Notes: a model not told the origin generated them from the letters alone. A stretch of 64,000 bases of DNA from Flavobacteriales bacterium (GCA_018609055.1 JABAYJ010000006.1:74805-138804); one strand, 5' to 3'. Shown: positions 49,425 to 60,752, counted from the stretch's first letter. Made by a program: numbers and translations.

Positions 49425-49811
49425 TTATAAAGTGTCTACTAAAATAGTTACGTGATTTGATCTTTTTCTAATTCTGTGAGCCCTACCTTGAGGAGCTGGC
49501 TTAATTCTTTTAAGTGTTGGTCCAGGACCTACAGTTATAGCCTTAACAAACAAATTATCAGGTTCTTTTCCATCATTCTTAGTTTGCCAATTGGCAACTG
49601 CAGATAATAAAAGTGTTTCCAAATAACCCGAAGCATCCTTAGGATTATGTTTTAATATAATAAGAGATTTTGCTACTTCTTCCCCTCTAATAAGGTCAGC
49701 AACAAGTCTCATTTTTCTTGCAGGAATTGGACATTTATTAAGTTTAGCAAAAGCTAAGCTCTTTTTATCTTCCTTTATCCTTTCGGCCATTAATCTTTTT
49801 CTAGCTCCCAT
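49425..49811 (-). CDS. rplV: 50S ribosomal protein L22
   Basis: The 128-residue protein has [20 protein letters not shown] and the long loop ending in [20 protein letters not shown], which lines the exit tunnel. It lies 22 bases after rpsS and 4 bases before rpsC. Confidence 0.98.
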   Translation of the reverse strand: MGARKRLMAERIKEDKKSLAFAKLNKCPIPARKMRLVADLIRGEEVAKSLIILKHNPKDASGYLETLLLSAVANWQTKNDGKEPDNLFVKAITVGPGPTLKRIKPAPQGRAHRIRKRSNHVTILVDTL

Positions 49812-49833
49812 TGTTTTAGAATAATTTTCTTAA

Positions 49834-50106
49834 TTATTTTTTTCCTTTCTTACCTCCGTGTCCTCTGAAGTTTCTTGTTGGAGAAAATTCTCCTAGCTTA
49901 TGCCCTACCATGTTTTCAGTAACATATACAGGTATAAATTTATTACCATTGTGAACAGCAAATGTATGTCCAACAAAATCAGGGGTAATAGTTGAAGCTC
50001 TAGACCAAGTCTTGATTACAGTCTTTTTACCAGACTCACTTACTTTATCTAACTTCTTGTATAACTTATAGTATACAAATGGCGGTTTTTTTAAGGATCT
50101 ACTCAT
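49834..50106 (-). CDS. rpsS: 30S ribosomal protein S19
   Basis: The 90-residue protein has [39 protein letters not shown] and [15 protein letters not shown], all standard. It lies 7 bases after rplB. Confidence 0.98.
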   Translation of the reverse strand: MSRSLKKPPFVYYKLYKKLDKVSESGKKTVIKTWSRASTITPDFVGHTFAVHNGNKFIPVYVTENMVGHKLGEFSPTRNFRGHGGKKGKK

Positions 50107-50113
50107 CTTTTAT

Positions 50114-50941
50114 TTATTTCTTCCTTCTTTCAATTATTAATCTGTTAGACTTTTTAGTCTTACTTCTCGTCTTGTAACCTTTAGCAGGTATTCCGTTTCT
50201 TGATCTTGGATGTCCTCCAGAAGATTTTCCTTCTCCACCTCCCATTGGGTGATCAACTGGATTCATTACTACTCCTCTTACTCTAGGTCTTCTTCCTAAC
50301 CATCTGCTTCTTCCAGCCTTACCTGATCTTACCAAATTATGTGTTGGATTAGATACAGAACCGATTGTAGCTAAACAAGTAAGTAAAATCATTCTTGTTT
50401 CACCTGAAGGTAATTTTATAATAGCATACTTACCATCTCTTGCGTTCAATTGAGCGTAAGTTCCAGCACCTCTTGCTAATACACCTCCTCTTCCTGGCTG
50501 TAATTCAATATTGTGAATTGTTGTTCCCAAAGGAACTTCACTTAAGAACATTGCATTACCAACATTTGGCTCAACACCTTCTCCTGAATTGATTTTATCA
50601 CCAACTTTTAATCCGTTAGGACAAATAATGTATCTTTTCTCTCCGTCAGTATATTGAACTAATGCTATTCTTGCAGATCTGTTTGGATCATACTCTACAG
50701 TCATTACTTCACCTTCAATTCCAAAATTATTTCTTTGGAAATCAATTACACGGTATCTTCTCTTATGACCACCTCCACGGTATCTCATTGTCATTTTACC
50801 CTGGTTATTTCTTCCTCCAGACTTCTTGATAGGTCTTAAAAGACTCTTCTCAGGATTATTTGGTGAAGTTATATCCGCAAAATCATCAGCAATTTTATGC
50901 CTTTGACCTGGTGTTGTTGGTTTTAATTTTCTTACTCCCAT
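50114..50941 (-). CDS. rplB: 50S ribosomal protein L2
   Basis: The 275-residue peptidyl-transferase-region protein has the [20 protein letters not shown] segment and the C-terminal [20 protein letters not shown], with the conserved His near the catalytic centre. Confidence 0.98.
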   Translation of the reverse strand: MGVRKLKPTTPGQRHKIADDFADITSPNNPEKSLLRPIKKSGGRNNQGKMTMRYRGGGHKRRYRVIDFQRNNFGIEGEVMTVEYDPNRSARIALVQYTDGEKRYIICPNGLKVGDKINSGEGVEPNVGNAMFLSEVPLGTTIHNIELQPGRGGVLARGAGTYAQLNARDGKYAIIKLPSGETRMILLTCLATIGSVSNPTHNLVRSGKAGRSRWLGRRPRVRGVVMNPVDHPMGGGEGKSSGGHPRSRNGIPAKGYKTRSKTKKSNRLIIERRKK

Positions 50942-50947
50942 TGTATA

Positions 50948-51244
50948 TTAAATATTGCTATAAAAATCTATTTCATCTCCATCTACTAGAGTAATCATAG
51001 CTTTCTTAATCGCTTTAGTTCTTTGAAAAATTAATCCTTTATTCGTTTGTTTCATCTCCTTCTTTCCACCTCCAAGGTTCATTGTATTCACCTTTCTAAC
51101 TTTAACATCATACATAGTTTCAACAGCATTTTTGATATCTACTTTCGTAGCTCTCTTATCTACCTCGAATGTATACGTGTTATTATTTTCAATGAAAAAT
51201 TCAGATTTTTCGGAAATAATAGGTCTTTTAAGTATCTCAGTCAT
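50948..51244 (-). CDS. rplW: 50S ribosomal protein L23
   Basis: The 98-residue protein has LKRPIISEKSEFFIENNNTY, TFEVDKRATKVDIKNAVE and YDVKVRKVNTMN. L23 is the docking site for trigger factor and SRP at the tunnel exit. Confidence 0.98.
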   Translation of the reverse strand: MTEILKRPIISEKSEFFIENNNTYTFEVDKRATKVDIKNAVETMYDVKVRKVNTMNLGGGKKEMKQTNKGLIFQRTKAIKKAMITLVDGDEIDFYSNI

Positions 51245-51254
51245 CTTGTTATTA

Positions 51255-51881
51255 TTATGCTAAATAAGTATCAATCGTCTTTAATGCGCTTTCAACAACA
51301 ACTAACTTGTTGGCGTTCATTACTTCATAGCTATTTATCGAATCAGCTGTAACAACCATAGCGTTAGGAATATTCCTTGATGCTAAGTAAAGATTGTCGC
51401 TTTTTTCGGGCAACAAAAATAGTGATTTTTCAGAATCAATTCCTAATTTTTCTAGGATTATTTTGAAGTCCTTTGTTTTAGCGTCTTTCATTACGAAATC
51501 TTCAAGAACAATAATATCTTCTTTTTGTGCTTTGTAAGTTAATGCAGATCTTCTAGCAACCTTTTTCAACTTCCTATTCATTTTGAAATCGTAGTCTCTT
51601 GGTGCTGGACCAAAAACAGTACCTCCACCTTTGAAAAGTGGTGACTTAATACTTCCTGCTCTTGCAGTACCAGTACCTTTTTGTTTTTTAATCTTTCTAG
51701 TGGAACCAGTTACTTCTGCTCTTTCCTTTGCTTTACTTGTTCCTTGTCTTCTTCTAGCCAAGTACCATTTAACGTCCAAATAGATAGCGTGATCGTTTGG
51801 TTCAACAGCAAAAATATCGTTATTAAGAGTAACCTTCTTTCCTGAAGATTTTCCCTCTATATTTTGAATTTCTATACTCAT
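51255..51881 (-). CDS. rplD: 50S ribosomal protein L4
   Basis: The 208-residue protein has the tunnel loop motif KKQKGTGTARAGSIKSPLFK and GGGTVFGPAPRDYDFKMNRK. Its ATG overlaps the rplC stop by one base (TAATG). L4 autoregulates the S10 operon in E. coli. No such leader can be claimed here. Confidence 0.98.
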   Translation of the reverse strand: MSIEIQNIEGKSSGKKVTLNNDIFAVEPNDHAIYLDVKWYLARRRQGTSKAKERAEVTGSTRKIKKQKGTGTARAGSIKSPLFKGGGTVFGPAPRDYDFKMNRKLKKVARRSALTYKAQKEDIIVLEDFVMKDAKTKDFKIILEKLGIDSEKSLFLLPEKSDNLYLASRNIPNAMVVTADSINSYEVMNANKLVVVESALKTIDTYLA

Positions 51882-52504
51882 TACTTTTCTACTATTACAA
51901 AGTTTCCATTAAATCCAGGAACGGCTCCTTTAATTAATACTAAATTTTTATCTGCTAGAACTTTCACAATTTGTAAGTTTTGAGTTTTCACTCTAACATT
52001 ACCCATTTGTCCTGCCATTCTCATTCCCTTAAATACTCTTGCTGGGTAAGAAGCTGCTCCAATTGATCCTGGTGCTCTCAGTCTGTTATGTTGACCGTGA
52101 GTTGCTTGTCCTACTCCTGCGAAATTATGTCTCTTTACAACTCCTTGGAATCCTTTTCCTTTTGAAGTTCCAACAACATCAACAAATTCACCTTCAGCAA
52201 AAACATCTGCTGCAGAAATTGTATCACCTATTGTAACATCTCCTGAAAACTTTTCAAATTCAACTAACTTTCTCTTTGGAGTAGTTTTAGCTTTTTTGAA
52301 ATGACCTTGCATTGCTGCAGGTGTGTTTTTTTCCTTCTTTTCGTCATATCCTACTTGTACAGCAGTATATCCGTCAGTCTCTTCAGTTTTAATCTGAGTT
52401 ACTACACAAGGACCTAATTCTATGACTGTACACGGTATATTCTTACCGTTCTCGTCAAAGATACTAGTCATTCCTTTTTTTCTTCCTATTAATCCAGTTG
52501 CCAT
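51881..52504 (-). CDS. rplC: 50S ribosomal protein L3
   Basis: The 207-residue protein begins [20 protein letters not shown]. It contains [20 protein letters not shown] and [18 protein letters not shown] with the Gln that is methylated in some bacteria. Confidence 0.98.
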   Translation of the reverse strand: MATGLIGRKKGMTSIFDENGKNIPCTVIELGPCVVTQIKTEETDGYTAVQVGYDEKKEKNTPAAMQGHFKKAKTTPKRKLVEFEKFSGDVTIGDTISAADVFAEGEFVDVVGTSKGKGFQGVVKRHNFAGVGQATHGQHNRLRAPGSIGAASYPARVFKGMRMAGQMGNVRVKTQNLQIVKVLADKNLVLIKGAVPGFNGNFVIVEK

Positions 52505-52514
52505 AATTCTCTAC

Positions 52515-52826
52515 TTAAACTTTTATTTCAACATTTACTCCACTTGGCAATTCTAACTTCATTAATGCATCAATTGTTTTAGCTGCATTTGAATTGCTGT
52601 ATATGTCTATTAATCTTTTGTACGAACTTAATTCGAATTGTTCTCTCGCTTTTTTGTTAACGTGTGGAGATTTCAATACTGTGTAAATTCTTTTGTGAGT
52701 TGGTAGTGGAATTGGTCCACTTACTACTGCACCTGTAACTTTTACAGTTTTAACGATTTTCTCAGCTGATTTATCAACCAAGTTGTGATCGTATGATTTT
52801 AATTTTATTCTAATTTTCTGACTCAT
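52515..52826 (-). CDS. rpsJ: 30S ribosomal protein S10
   Basis: The 103-residue protein has [40 protein letters not shown] and the C-terminal SGVNVEIKV. It directly follows fusA. There is no tuf gene between them, unlike in E. coli. Confidence 0.98.
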   Translation of the reverse strand: MSQKIRIKLKSYDHNLVDKSAEKIVKTVKVTGAVVSGPIPLPTHKRIYTVLKSPHVNKKAREQFELSSYKRLIDIYSNSNAAKTIDALMKLELPSGVNVEIKV

Positions 52827-52838
52827 AATAAAGTTTTA

Positions 52839-54971
52839 TTAAGCTTGTACCTCTCCTTTGGCTTTTGCAAGCACTTCAGTCGTAATATTTCTTGGTGCCT
52901 CTTGGAAGTGTGAAAACTCCATAGTTGAAGTTGCTCTTCCTGAAGACATTGTTCTTAATTGTGTGACGTATCCAAACATTTCTGACAAAGGAACTTTAGC
53001 TTTTACAATCTTTGCTCCTGCTCTGTCATCCATTCCATCTACTTGACCTCTTCTTCTGTTCAAATCTCCTACGATATCTCCCATGTTAACTTCTGGAGTT
53101 ACCACTTCTAATTTCATTATAGGTTCAAGTAAAACAGGTCCTGCTTGCTTACAAGCAGTTTTAAATGCCATTTTGGCTGCAATTTCAAAAGATAATTGAT
53201 CTGAATCCACTGCGTGAAATGATCCATCTTTCAATGTTACTTTTAACGAATCAATTGGGAATCCTGCAAGGATACCATTTTTCATTGCTTCTTTAAAACC
53301 TTTTTCTACAGATGGTACAAATTCCTTAGGAATATTTCCACCCTTGATAATATTAACAAATTCTAATCCTTCTTTTTCAGGATCACCTGGCTCTAATGTT
53401 ATAACGATATCAGCAAATTTTCCTCTACCACCCGATTGCTTTTTATAAAGCTCTCTGTGATTAACTGCTGAAGTAATATTCTCTTTGTATGATACTTGTG
53501 GAGCTCCTTGGTTTACTTCAACCTTAAATTCTCTTTTCAATCTATCAATAAGAATCTCTAAGTGAAGTTCTCCCATTCCTGAAATTACTGTTTGACCAGT
53601 ATCTTCATCAGTTTTAATAACAAATGTTGGATCTTCCTCAGCTAATTTACCAAGTCCTACTCCTAATTTATCAACATCAGCTTGAGTTTTTGGCTCAATT
53701 GCTACTCCAATTACTGGTGCTGGGAAAGTCATAGATTCAAGTACGATTGGGTGCTTTAAATCACACAATGTATCTCCAGTTCTAATATCTTTAAATCCTA
53801 CTGCTGCTCCAATATCTCCAGTTTCAATACTATCAATAGCATTTTGCTTATTTGAGTGCATTTGGAATATTCTTGATATTCTTTCTTTTTTGTCAGTTCT
53901 AGTATTCAATACATAAGAACCAGCATCCAATACTCCAGAATATACTCTAAAGAAACATAATCTTCCTACAAAAGGATCTGTTGCAATTTTAAATGCTAAA
54001 GCAGAAAAAGGTTCGTCTGTATTAGGCTTTCTTATCTCTTCTTCTTCGGTATCAGGATTAACTCCTACAATACCTTCTACATCCATTGGTGAAGGTAAAA
54101 ATCTAATTACTGCATCCAACATTGCTTGAACTCCTTTGTTTTTAAAGGCAGATCCACACATCATTGGTATAATAGACATATCAACTGTAGCTTTTCTCAA
54201 AGCCTCAATCACTTCTTCTTCTGTTATTGAGTTTTCATCTTCAAAGAATTTCTCCATTAAAGTGTCATCATACTCTGCTACAGATTCAATTAACTTTGCT
54301 CTGTATTCAGCAACAACTTCTGTTAAATCAGCAGGAATTTCTACTTCTTTGTAAGTCATTCCGTATCCTTCTTCATCCCAAACTATACCTTTCATTGAAA
54401 TTAAATCAACAACTCCTTCGAAGTCATCCTCATCTCCAATTGGTATTTGTAATGGAACAGGGTTACCTCCTAACATTTCTCTAACTTGATCACAAACTTT
54501 TAAGAAGTTAGCTCCTTGTCTGTCCATCTTGTTAACGAAACCTAGTCTTGGTACTCTATATTTGTCAGCTTGTCTCCATACAGTTTCAGATTGTGGTTCT
54601 ACACCATCTACTGCACTAAATAAAGCAACAACACCATCTAAAATTCTTAATGATCTTTCCACCTCTACCGTAAAATCTACGTGACCTGGAGTATCAATAA
54701 TATTAATCTTGTAATCAATTGATTCTGGTAATGCAACTCCCTTGTTAGTTGGGAATTTCCATTCACAAGTTGTAGCCGCAGAAGTAATTGTAATACCTCT
54801 TTCTGCTTCTTGCTCCATCCAATCCATTGTAGAGGCACCATCATGTACTTCTCCAATCTTGTGGTTTATTCCAGTATAAAAAAGAATACGCTCTGTTGTT
54901 GTAGTTTTACCTGCATCAATGTGAGCTGCTATTCCAATGTTTCTTGTTTTGGTTAAATCTCTCTTTGCCAT
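52839..54971 (-). CDS. fusA: elongation factor G
   Basis: The 710-residue GTPase drives translocation. G1 is [15 protein letters not shown], the G2 region contains [16 protein letters not shown]3 is [15 protein letters not shown] and G4 is NKMDRQGAN. Domain IV shows the [15 protein letters not shown] segment and the family end [11 protein letters not shown]. It is intact and shows no signs of being a split paralogue. Confidence 0.98.
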   Translation of the reverse strand: MAKRDLTKTRNIGIAAHIDAGKTTTTERILFYTGINHKIGEVHDGASTMDWMEQEAERGITITSAATTCEWKFPTNKGVALPESIDYKINIIDTPGHVDFTVEVERSLRILDGVVALFSAVDGVEPQSETVWRQADKYRVPRLGFVNKMDRQGANFLKVCDQVREMLGGNPVPLQIPIGDEDDFEGVVDLISMKGIVWDEEGYGMTYKEVEIPADLTEVVAEYRAKLIESVAEYDDTLMEKFFEDENSITEEEVIEALRKATVDMSIIPMMCGSAFKNKGVQAMLDAVIRFLPSPMDVEGIVGVNPDTEEEEIRKPNTDEPFSALAFKIATDPFVGRLCFFRVYSGVLDAGSYVLNTRTDKKERISRIFQMHSNKQNAIDSIETGDIGAAVGFKDIRTGDTLCDLKHPIVLESMTFPAPVIGVAIEPKTQADVDKLGVGLGKLAEEDPTFVIKTDEDTGQTVISGMGELHLEILIDRLKREFKVEVNQGAPQVSYKENITSAVNHRELYKKQSGGRGKFADIVITLEPGDPEKEGLEFVNIIKGGNIPKEFVPSVEKGFKEAMKNGILAGFPIDSLKVTLKDGSFHAVDSDQLSFEIAAKMAFKTACKQAGPVLLEPIMKLEVVTPEVNMGDIVGDLNRRRGQVDGMDDRAGAKIVKAKVPLSEMFGYVTQLRTMSSGRATSTMEFSHFQEAPRNITTEVLAKAKGEVQA

Positions 54972-54974
54972 CTC

Positions 54975-55445
54975 TTAAAATCTAAAATGTGAAAATGCCT
55001 TATTCGCTTCAGCCATTCTGATTGTATCTTCTTTCTTCTTAATCGCTCCACCTTCTTCTTTGAAAGCAGCCATTATTTCAGACGCCAATTTTTGACCCAT
55101 AGTGTTGTCGTTTCTCTTTCTTGCGAATGAGATTAACCACTTCATCCCTAAGGATTCTTTTCTTCCGTCTCTAATTGGTTGTGGAATTTGGTAAGTTGCC
55201 CCACCTACTCTTCTACTTCGTACTTCTACGTCTGGAGTAATGTTCTTTAATCCTTTTTTGAAAACCTCCAATGGAGCTTCGTCTTCAATTTTAGATTCTA
55301 CGATCTCTAATGCAGTGTAAAAAATATCGAACGCTAGTTCTTTTTTTCCATGCATCATCAAGTTGTTTACAAACTTGGTTACTTGCACATCATTGAATTT
55401 TGGATCTGGTAAAATTCTGTGCTTTTTGGCGGTTCTTCTTCTCAT
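54975..55445 (-). CDS. rpsG: 30S ribosomal protein S7
   Basis: The 156-residue head protein has [39 protein letters not shown] and the C-terminal NKAFSHFRF. It lies 49 bases after rpsL and 3 bases before fusA. Confidence 0.98.
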   Translation of the reverse strand: MRRRTAKKHRILPDPKFNDVQVTKFVNNLMMHGKKELAFDIFYTALEIVESKIEDEAPLEVFKKGLKNITPDVEVRSRRVGGATYQIPQPIRDGRKESLGMKWLISFARKRNDNTMGQKLASEIMAAFKEEGGAIKKKEDTIRMAEANKAFSHFRF

Positions 55446-55494
55446 AACTGATTGTTATAATACTCCTAATTTAATAGGTAGAGTATGTAATGTT

Positions 55495-55869
55495 TTAGTT
55501 TTTAGGTCTTTTTGTTCCGTATTTAGATCTTCTTTGAGTTCTACCATCTACTCCGGCAGTATCCAATGAACCTCTTACTATATGATATCTAACACCTGGA
55601 AGATCTTTTACTCTTCCCCCTCTTACTAACACAATACTGTGTTCTTGCAAGTTGTGTCCTTCTCCACCAATGTAAGCATTCACTTCTTTTCCGTTAGTTA
55701 ATCTAACTCTGGCAACTTTTCTCATTGCAGAATTTGGCTTCTTTGGAGTAGCTGTGTATACTCTTACACACACTCCTCTTTTCTGAGGACAAGAGTTAAG
55801 TGCTATCGACTTGCTAACCTTTGTATTAGAAGTCCTTCCTTTTCTTATTAATTGTTGTATAGTTGGCAT
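55495..55869 (-). CDS. rpsL: 30S ribosomal protein S12
   Basis: The 124-residue decoding-centre protein has [40 protein letters not shown] and [15 protein letters not shown]. The Lys residues in KKPNS and RVKD, where streptomycin-resistance changes occur, are wild type. It is the first gene of the superoperon, behind the promoter at 55911-55940. Confidence 0.98.
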   Translation of the reverse strand: MPTIQQLIRKGRTSNTKVSKSIALNSCPQKRGVCVRVYTATPKKPNSAMRKVARVRLTNGKEVNAYIGGEGHNLQEHSIVLVRGGRVKDLPGVRYHIVRGSLDTAGVDGRTQRRSKYGTKRPKN

Positions 55870-55910
55870 CTGACTGTTTATTAAGTACTATTTTACTATT
55901 TATCGGGGTG

Positions 55911-55940
55911 CAAATTTACAGTTTTTTTTTATTATTCCAA
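55911..55940 (-). promoter_or_regulatory. main promoter of the S12-L17 superoperon
   Basis: On the minus strand TTG (55938-55940) is followed by a 19-base spacer and TAAATTTG (55911-55918). This is a full match to the Bacteroidota -33/-7 consensus, with GC-rich DNA (CACCCCG) at the likely start site. It lies about 42 bases before the rpsL ATG and is the clearest promoter in the window. Confidence 0.8.
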
Positions 55941-56045
55941 CTGTTTTGAAGAATGTTTTGAAAAAAAGTGAAGAAAAACACACTCAAAGATGAGCTTAAT
56001 AGAAGCTATGGTAGTTGTAGGGCGAAAAAAATATTTGATATGTTG

Positions 56046-56345
56046 TTATTTTTCTGGAATAATGAACAATTCCTCGTCTGCCATCTTCATCCAAAAGGTT
56101 TCTCTTGCATACTTTTCAGGATTATCTAGAATAAGTATTTTTTTTTCTTCAGATTCTTTTATTCTATTTTCCTTGAATACCCACTCTTGCTCTAAGCGAG
56201 ATATTTTAGTTTTAGTTCTAATTAACGATATTAAATTAATGTCTTCAAAAAATAATACCCATACAAAAAGTACCAAAAAGGAAATTGCCCATTTGTTTTT
56301 AAGAAAATTTGGAAACTTATCTTTTAAATTAGAAATGAAGCTCAT
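56046..56345 (-). CDS. FtsB/DivIC-like septum formation protein
   Basis: The 99-residue protein has one membrane helix (about 21-40, ISFLVLFVWVLFFEDIN), then a coiled coil (about 42-78, KISRLEQEWVFKENRIKESE), then the family-like ILDNPEKYARETFWMKMADE, which matches the DivIC/FtsB C-terminal pattern PEXXEXXAR(E). It acts with FtsL and FtsQ in the divisome. Its ATG overlaps the purE stop by one base (TAATG). Confidence 0.88.
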   Translation of the reverse strand: MSFISNLKDKFPNFLKNKWAISFLVLFVWVLFFEDINLISLIRTKTKISRLEQEWVFKENRIKESEEKKILILDNPEKYARETFWMKMADEELFIIPEK

Positions 56346-56827
56346 TACAGTTCTTTGATTGAGTCCATTACTTTAGCTTTCATCAGCTCCTTGTATTCTT
56401 GGAGCTTGTTACTCACTTTTTCATTAGCTGTTCCTATTATTTGTGCTGCTAGTATTCCCGCATTTTTTGCTCCATCCAAAGCAACAGTTGCTACAGGAAC
56501 TCCTCCTGGCATTTGAAGAATTGACAAAATAGAATCCCATCCATCAATTGAATTGCTTGATTTAACTGGAACCCCAATTACAGGTAATGTAGTGATACTT
56601 GCTACCATTCCTGGTAAATGAGCTGCTCCTCCTGCTCCAGCAATGATAACTTTTAGCCCATTTGCTTTAGCTGTTTTAGCATAATCAAACATTCTTTCAG
56701 GTGTCCTGTGTGCTGATATAATTGTTAAATCATAATCCAGACCCAGCTCTATTAATACATCAGCTGCTGCTTGCATTATAGGCAAATCTGACTTACTCCC
56801 CATTATTATTCCTACTTGTGCTTTCAT
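56345..56827 (-). CDS. purE: N5-carboxyaminoimidazole ribonucleotide mutase
   Basis: The 160-residue class I PurE converts N5-CAIR to CAIR in purine synthesis. Its motifs are MGSKSDLPIM, TIISAHRTPERM and GAGGAAHLPGMVAS. purK is not adjacent. It is followed by the overlapping DivIC-like gene. Confidence 0.97.
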   Translation of the reverse strand: MKAQVGIIMGSKSDLPIMQAAADVLIELGLDYDLTIISAHRTPERMFDYAKTAKANGLKVIIAGAGGAAHLPGMVASITTLPVIGVPVKSSNSIDGWDSILSILQMPGGVPVATVALDGAKNAGILAAQIIGTANEKVSNKLQEYKELMKAKVMDSIKEL

Positions 56828-56845
56828 TCGTTATTATTTCAAATA

Positions 56846-56853
56846 CAAATATA
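56846..56853 (-). promoter_or_regulatory. candidate -7 box upstream of purE
   Basis: The minus strand reads TATATTTG, a TAnnTTTG match 18 bases before the purE ATG. No -33 TTG is seen at good spacing. Confidence 0.35.
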
Positions 56854-56947
56854 CATTTATATAAAAGGTAATAAGAATTCTTATTCTTGGATTTTTCAAC
56901 AAACCAATACTAATTAAAAACTAGCAAGAATTATCTTCTAATTAATG

Positions 56948-59900
56948 TTACCTAATCAAACTCACATTTCCTTTCTCTTGATAGGTTTCCCCTCCTTTAC
57001 ATTCAATATCTAAATAATAAACAAAAACAGCTGGATCGCATTCTTTTCCTTTATAAGTGCCATCCCAACCTTCATTTAGATTACTAGTTTCAAAAACCTT
57101 TTCTCCCCACCTGTGATAAACTCTTAAAGTCATTTTTGTGATGTTGTTTCCTCTTACAAGCAATTCATCATTGTCTCCATCTCCATTTGGGGTAAAAGCA
57201 TTAGGGATATATAAATCTGGAGGTCCGCAAACTACATCTATCAGATAAATTGTTATTGTAGCTGTTCGGACACAACCTGTATCGGTTACTCTAACTCGAT
57301 AAGTTGTAGTTCTTGATGGTGTAGCTATAGGATTTTGAAAAGTTGAATTATTTAAAGTACTTGAAGGAGACCAAGAGTAAGAAAATCCATTAGGAAGAGA
57401 ATATAACTGAACGGATTGCCCTTCGAAGATAGTATCTTTATCTGCTGTAGCTCCAAGTGCTAAAGTTGGCAAAGGTGACACATAAACTCTTTTGGTTAAG
57501 GCTATTACACATCCCTGAGGATTAGTAATTGTAACTGTATAGATGGTTGTTCCATTTGGACTTGTTGTAATTGCAGGAGTGAAATCCCCAGTAATTATCT
57601 CAGGATTTGGGCTCCAATTATAGCTTAGCGAATCCGTACTATTAGAACTGACAGAAAGTTGAAACGTATCACCAAAACAAACTGCATCTGGCCCAGTGAT
57701 TGTAAACTGAGAGGTAAATACATTTACTCGTATTGTGTCTTCTAAAAAACAGCCATTGCTCCCAACTCTGATATAATAGGTTGTAGAAACACTAGGTGAA
57801 ACTGTAAGAATTGGATTGCTTAGACTAGTATTTATCGTATCGGAAAACAAAGGGTTTAACGACCATTGATAAACAGAAGTAGTTCCTAAAGTATTTGCAG
57901 TAATAGAAATTGGTGTACCAGTTACACAAAGTGTTGTATCATTTGGAACTAGTAACTGTAATTTAGTAACTACAACAGTTAATGATATTGTATCAGTACA
58001 TATACCATTAGAAATTAATAATTGGTAAGTAGTAGTGTTAAATGGAGAAGCAATTGGATTGGAAATAGTTGAATCACTTAATCCTATACTGGGTGACCAG
58101 TTGTAAGTTATAGTTGGGTTATTAGAAGGTAGAAAGCCTATTTGCTTAAAACTACTATCGCATATGGTATCGTTAGTCAACATCCATGAAGAATCGGATA
58201 GTATAGTAACTTGTTTGCGAATGGTATCAGAGAAATTACAAGCTGATGTATCGGACACTATAAGTGTTACCGTAAAATTACCCGGATTTGTGTATACATG
58301 AAAAGGGCTATAAGCAATTGAACCTGTTCCGTCTCCAAAAAACCATTGAAAAGAAGTTCCTCTTAAACTTCGGTTAGTAAAGAAAGTAGTATCACCCAGA
58401 CAAGAAACTGGATTGTGATTGAAATCGGCTATGGTAATTGGTAAGTTAAAATCAAATTTAAAGACTGCATTATTACAACTACTTCCGTTTGTATCTGAAT
58501 GAGCTCCAGGAGAAGGAAATATTGGGAAATCTGAGTTCCCTCCGCAACCTGCACAAACAGATTGATACATTCTACCGTTTCTATCAAAACGACTAGTACC
58601 TCCATCTACATGCTCTGCACTTTGGTTTCCACCAAAAAAAGATCCGTAAAATATATTGGATGCATCACTTTCTAATACCATCAGATAAAAGTCACTCCCA
58701 TCTGTTGAAGATTGATATGCTCCAGTAGTAACATCCATTCCAGTTGTAGCAATTGCATTATTTGTTGTTCCAAATAAATTAGTTGTTCCTCCCCAACCAG
58801 ATAAATAAATCTTGTTACAAACATCTACTAAAAAAGCTGTTGGAGAAATATTAGGTCCTCCTCCACCCGAACCAAAAACAGTTGACCATTCTATGGTATC
58901 TAAATTTGGAGACATTTTGGTAACAAACTGTCCACTATTGAAAGTAAAGTAACCCGCATTCTTAATAAAAGAAGAATCCATTTTATCTGTTTGTCCAAAG
59001 ACATATACACTATCTCTTCTATCTAATTCGATAAAGTAAATTTGATCATACGCATCAGTACCGTAATAGGTAGAAGCTAAAACTGTAGATCCTGTTATAT
59101 TGATTTTAGTAATAAATCCATCTGCTCGAACTCCAGTAAATGAAGTATCTATTGCTTTAGGTGATTTGATGAAGTTATTAGAGTTTGTACCTCCAGCAAC
59201 ATAAGCATTATCATTTCTATCTAATGCAACTGAGTAGGCCGCATCATCTCCATTTCCACCTAAATATGACGACCAAATTAAAGTTGACAATTTATTGTCC
59301 ATCTTAAATATTAATCCATCTAAATCAGAACCTCCATGAACTTGCTGGAAAGCACCTGATGAAACAGGAAAATCTAAGGAACGAGTACAGGAAACTACAT
59401 ATATATTGTTGTTTTTATCTATCTCTATTTCACCTCTTACCTCATCTGCATAATTGTACCTAAGGTTATTTGCTGTTGTAGAATTTAATCCATCATTTCC
59501 ACTTCCACCAATTAGTGTACTTGCCATTAAATTATTTCCTGCATTACTCAATCTAAAAACAAAAATATCAGATCCATTTATAAAATTTACTCCCAAACCA
59601 TTGGTTAGATTTAAAGCTGTACCTCCATTAAATACTGAATCATAACAACCAGTTGTATAAGGGAAATCAAGAGAACTTGTAGTTCCATAGACAAATAGCT
59701 CGTCATTGGAGTTAGTAATCATACTATGAGGAAGTTCATCACTTGTTCCACCAACAAAAGTGGAGTAAATCATAGAAGTACCTGTCGTATCATATTTAGA
59801 TATTGCAACATCTACAATTCCTGCATTAAATGATATATCATAAGCACCAACTGTTGTAGGGTAACCTGCTCCAAAAGCTGTGGAACCTGAGTATAAAAAT

Positions 59901-60694
59901 CCATCCCTATCAAAAGTGGCTGTATACCCAAAATTATTAGATGTAGATCCAGAGAATGTTGAAAAAATTAATGTTGGGTCAATAATTAATTCCTTACTTG
60001 AATCGTATCCATTGGGGAATTCAAAACCAACAACTCCATTAACTAATGTATAATTACAAGTTACTTCAACTTGCTCACCATTAATTAGTTGATAAGCATA
60101 AGGCTTTTCTTCAATGATTTTATTTACAGATGTTTTAATTTGTAGCCTCCCCTTTGATAAATTGATAGAGTTAACTCCTTTGTATTCAAATTTAATTTGG
60201 CTTGGATTAGAGTTTGGTTGAACTATAAAATCATATTTTAATAATTCTTGAGAGGTATAAAAAACTAAATCTACACCATTGTACAAACTAGAATAATTAA
60301 TAAGCTCATAACTAAACACATTACTAGCCCATTTTGTTTTATCAACTCCCAAAAAGTAGTTGTAATAGGTTACTTGCTTTTTATCTGGCTTTAAGTTTTT
60401 TGTATTACCTCCAATAAATTTGACTTGATAACTATGGCATTTTAATTTGTTTAAACCTGTTTTTGGCTCTCTTTGGTTATGAGCATGAAAATATTCTTGC
60501 AAACCATTTTCATCAAAAAAATTATAGGTTAACTGATTTTGTTCTAGATATAAATACCCGCCATTAATCTCAGCTTTATATTTAACATTTTCATTCCATT
60601 GCCCATTATTTTCTATAAAATTATAGACTTTTTGATTTTGAGAAAAACCAAAAAATGAACTAAATAAGAATAATAAAATTGCTAACTGCTTCAT
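56948..60694 (-). CDS. large secreted protein with SBBP repeats, PKD-like domains and T9SS type B C-terminus
   Basis: I start at MKQLAILLFLFSSFFGFSQ (60694), a full signal peptide, rejecting an upstream TTG. The 1248-residue product opens with the domain VYNFIENNGQWNENVKYKAE (DUF7948-like). About eight SBBP-type beta-propeller repeats follow, each with a pattern like STFVGGTSDELPHSM, STLIGGSGNDG or SSYLGGNGDDAAYSV. Then come a PKD domain (FQWFFGDGTGSIAYSPFHVY) and three Ig-like repeats with YNWSPSIGLSD-type motifs. The last 87 residues are the type B sorting domain (PNAFTPNGDGDNDE, YHRWGEKVFET, GWDGTYKG). It is a surface or secreted protein of type IX export. The ligand is unknown. Confidence 0.92.
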   Translation of the reverse strand: MKQLAILLFLFSSFFGFSQNQKVYNFIENNGQWNENVKYKAEINGGYLYLEQNQLTYNFFDENGLQEYFHAHNQREPKTGLNKLKCHSYQVKFIGGNTKNLKPDKKQVTYYNYFLGVDKTKWASNVFSYELINYSSLYNGVDLVFYTSQELLKYDFIVQPNSNPSQIKFEYKGVNSINLSKGRLQIKTSVNKIIEEKPYAYQLINGEQVEVTCNYTLVNGVVGFEFPNGYDSSKELIIDPTLIFSTFSGSTSNNFGYTATFDRDGFLYSGSTAFGAGYPTTVGAYDISFNAGIVDVAISKYDTTGTSMIYSTFVGGTSDELPHSMITNSNDELFVYGTTSSLDFPYTTGCYDSVFNGGTALNLTNGLGVNFINGSDIFVFRLSNAGNNLMASTLIGGSGNDGLNSTTANNLRYNYADEVRGEIEIDKNNNIYVVSCTRSLDFPVSSGAFQQVHGGSDLDGLIFKMDNKLSTLIWSSYLGGNGDDAAYSVALDRNDNAYVAGGTNSNNFIKSPKAIDTSFTGVRADGFITKINITGSTVLASTYYGTDAYDQIYFIELDRRDSVYVFGQTDKMDSSFIKNAGYFTFNSGQFVTKMSPNLDTIEWSTVFGSGGGGPNISPTAFLVDVCNKIYLSGWGGTTNLFGTTNNAIATTGMDVTTGAYQSSTDGSDFYLMVLESDASNIFYGSFFGGNQSAEHVDGGTSRFDRNGRMYQSVCAGCGGNSDFPIFPSPGAHSDTNGSSCNNAVFKFDFNLPITIADFNHNPVSCLGDTTFFTNRSLRGTSFQWFFGDGTGSIAYSPFHVYTNPGNFTVTLIVSDTSACNFSDTIRKQVTILSDSSWMLTNDTICDSSFKQIGFLPSNNPTITYNWSPSIGLSDSTISNPIASPFNTTTYQLLISNGICTDTISLTVVVTKLQLLVPNDTTLCVTGTPISITANTLGTTSVYQWSLNPLFSDTINTSLSNPILTVSPSVSTTYYIRVGSNGCFLEDTIRVNVFTSQFTITGPDAVCFGDTFQLSVSSNSTDSLSYNWSPNPEIITGDFTPAITTSPNGTTIYTVTITNPQGCVIALTKRVYVSPLPTLALGATADKDTIFEGQSVQLYSLPNGFSYSWSPSSTLNNSTFQNPIATPSRTTTYRVRVTDTGCVRTATITIYLIDVVCGPPDLYIPNAFTPNGDGDNDELLVRGNNITKMTLRVYHRWGEKVFETSNLNEGWDGTYKGKECDPAVFVYYLDIECKGGETYQEKGNVSLIR

Positions 60695-60752
60695 TGACTT
60701 TATTGTATGTTTAAATATACGATAATTTGCCAAAGGAGTTGCTTGGAAAAAC

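Noticed and set aside
52039..52236. Plus-strand Leu-rich frame opposite rplC
   Set aside because: Its composition (Leu/Gln runs) reflects the reverse of the rplC coding sequence. It has no promoter or start context.
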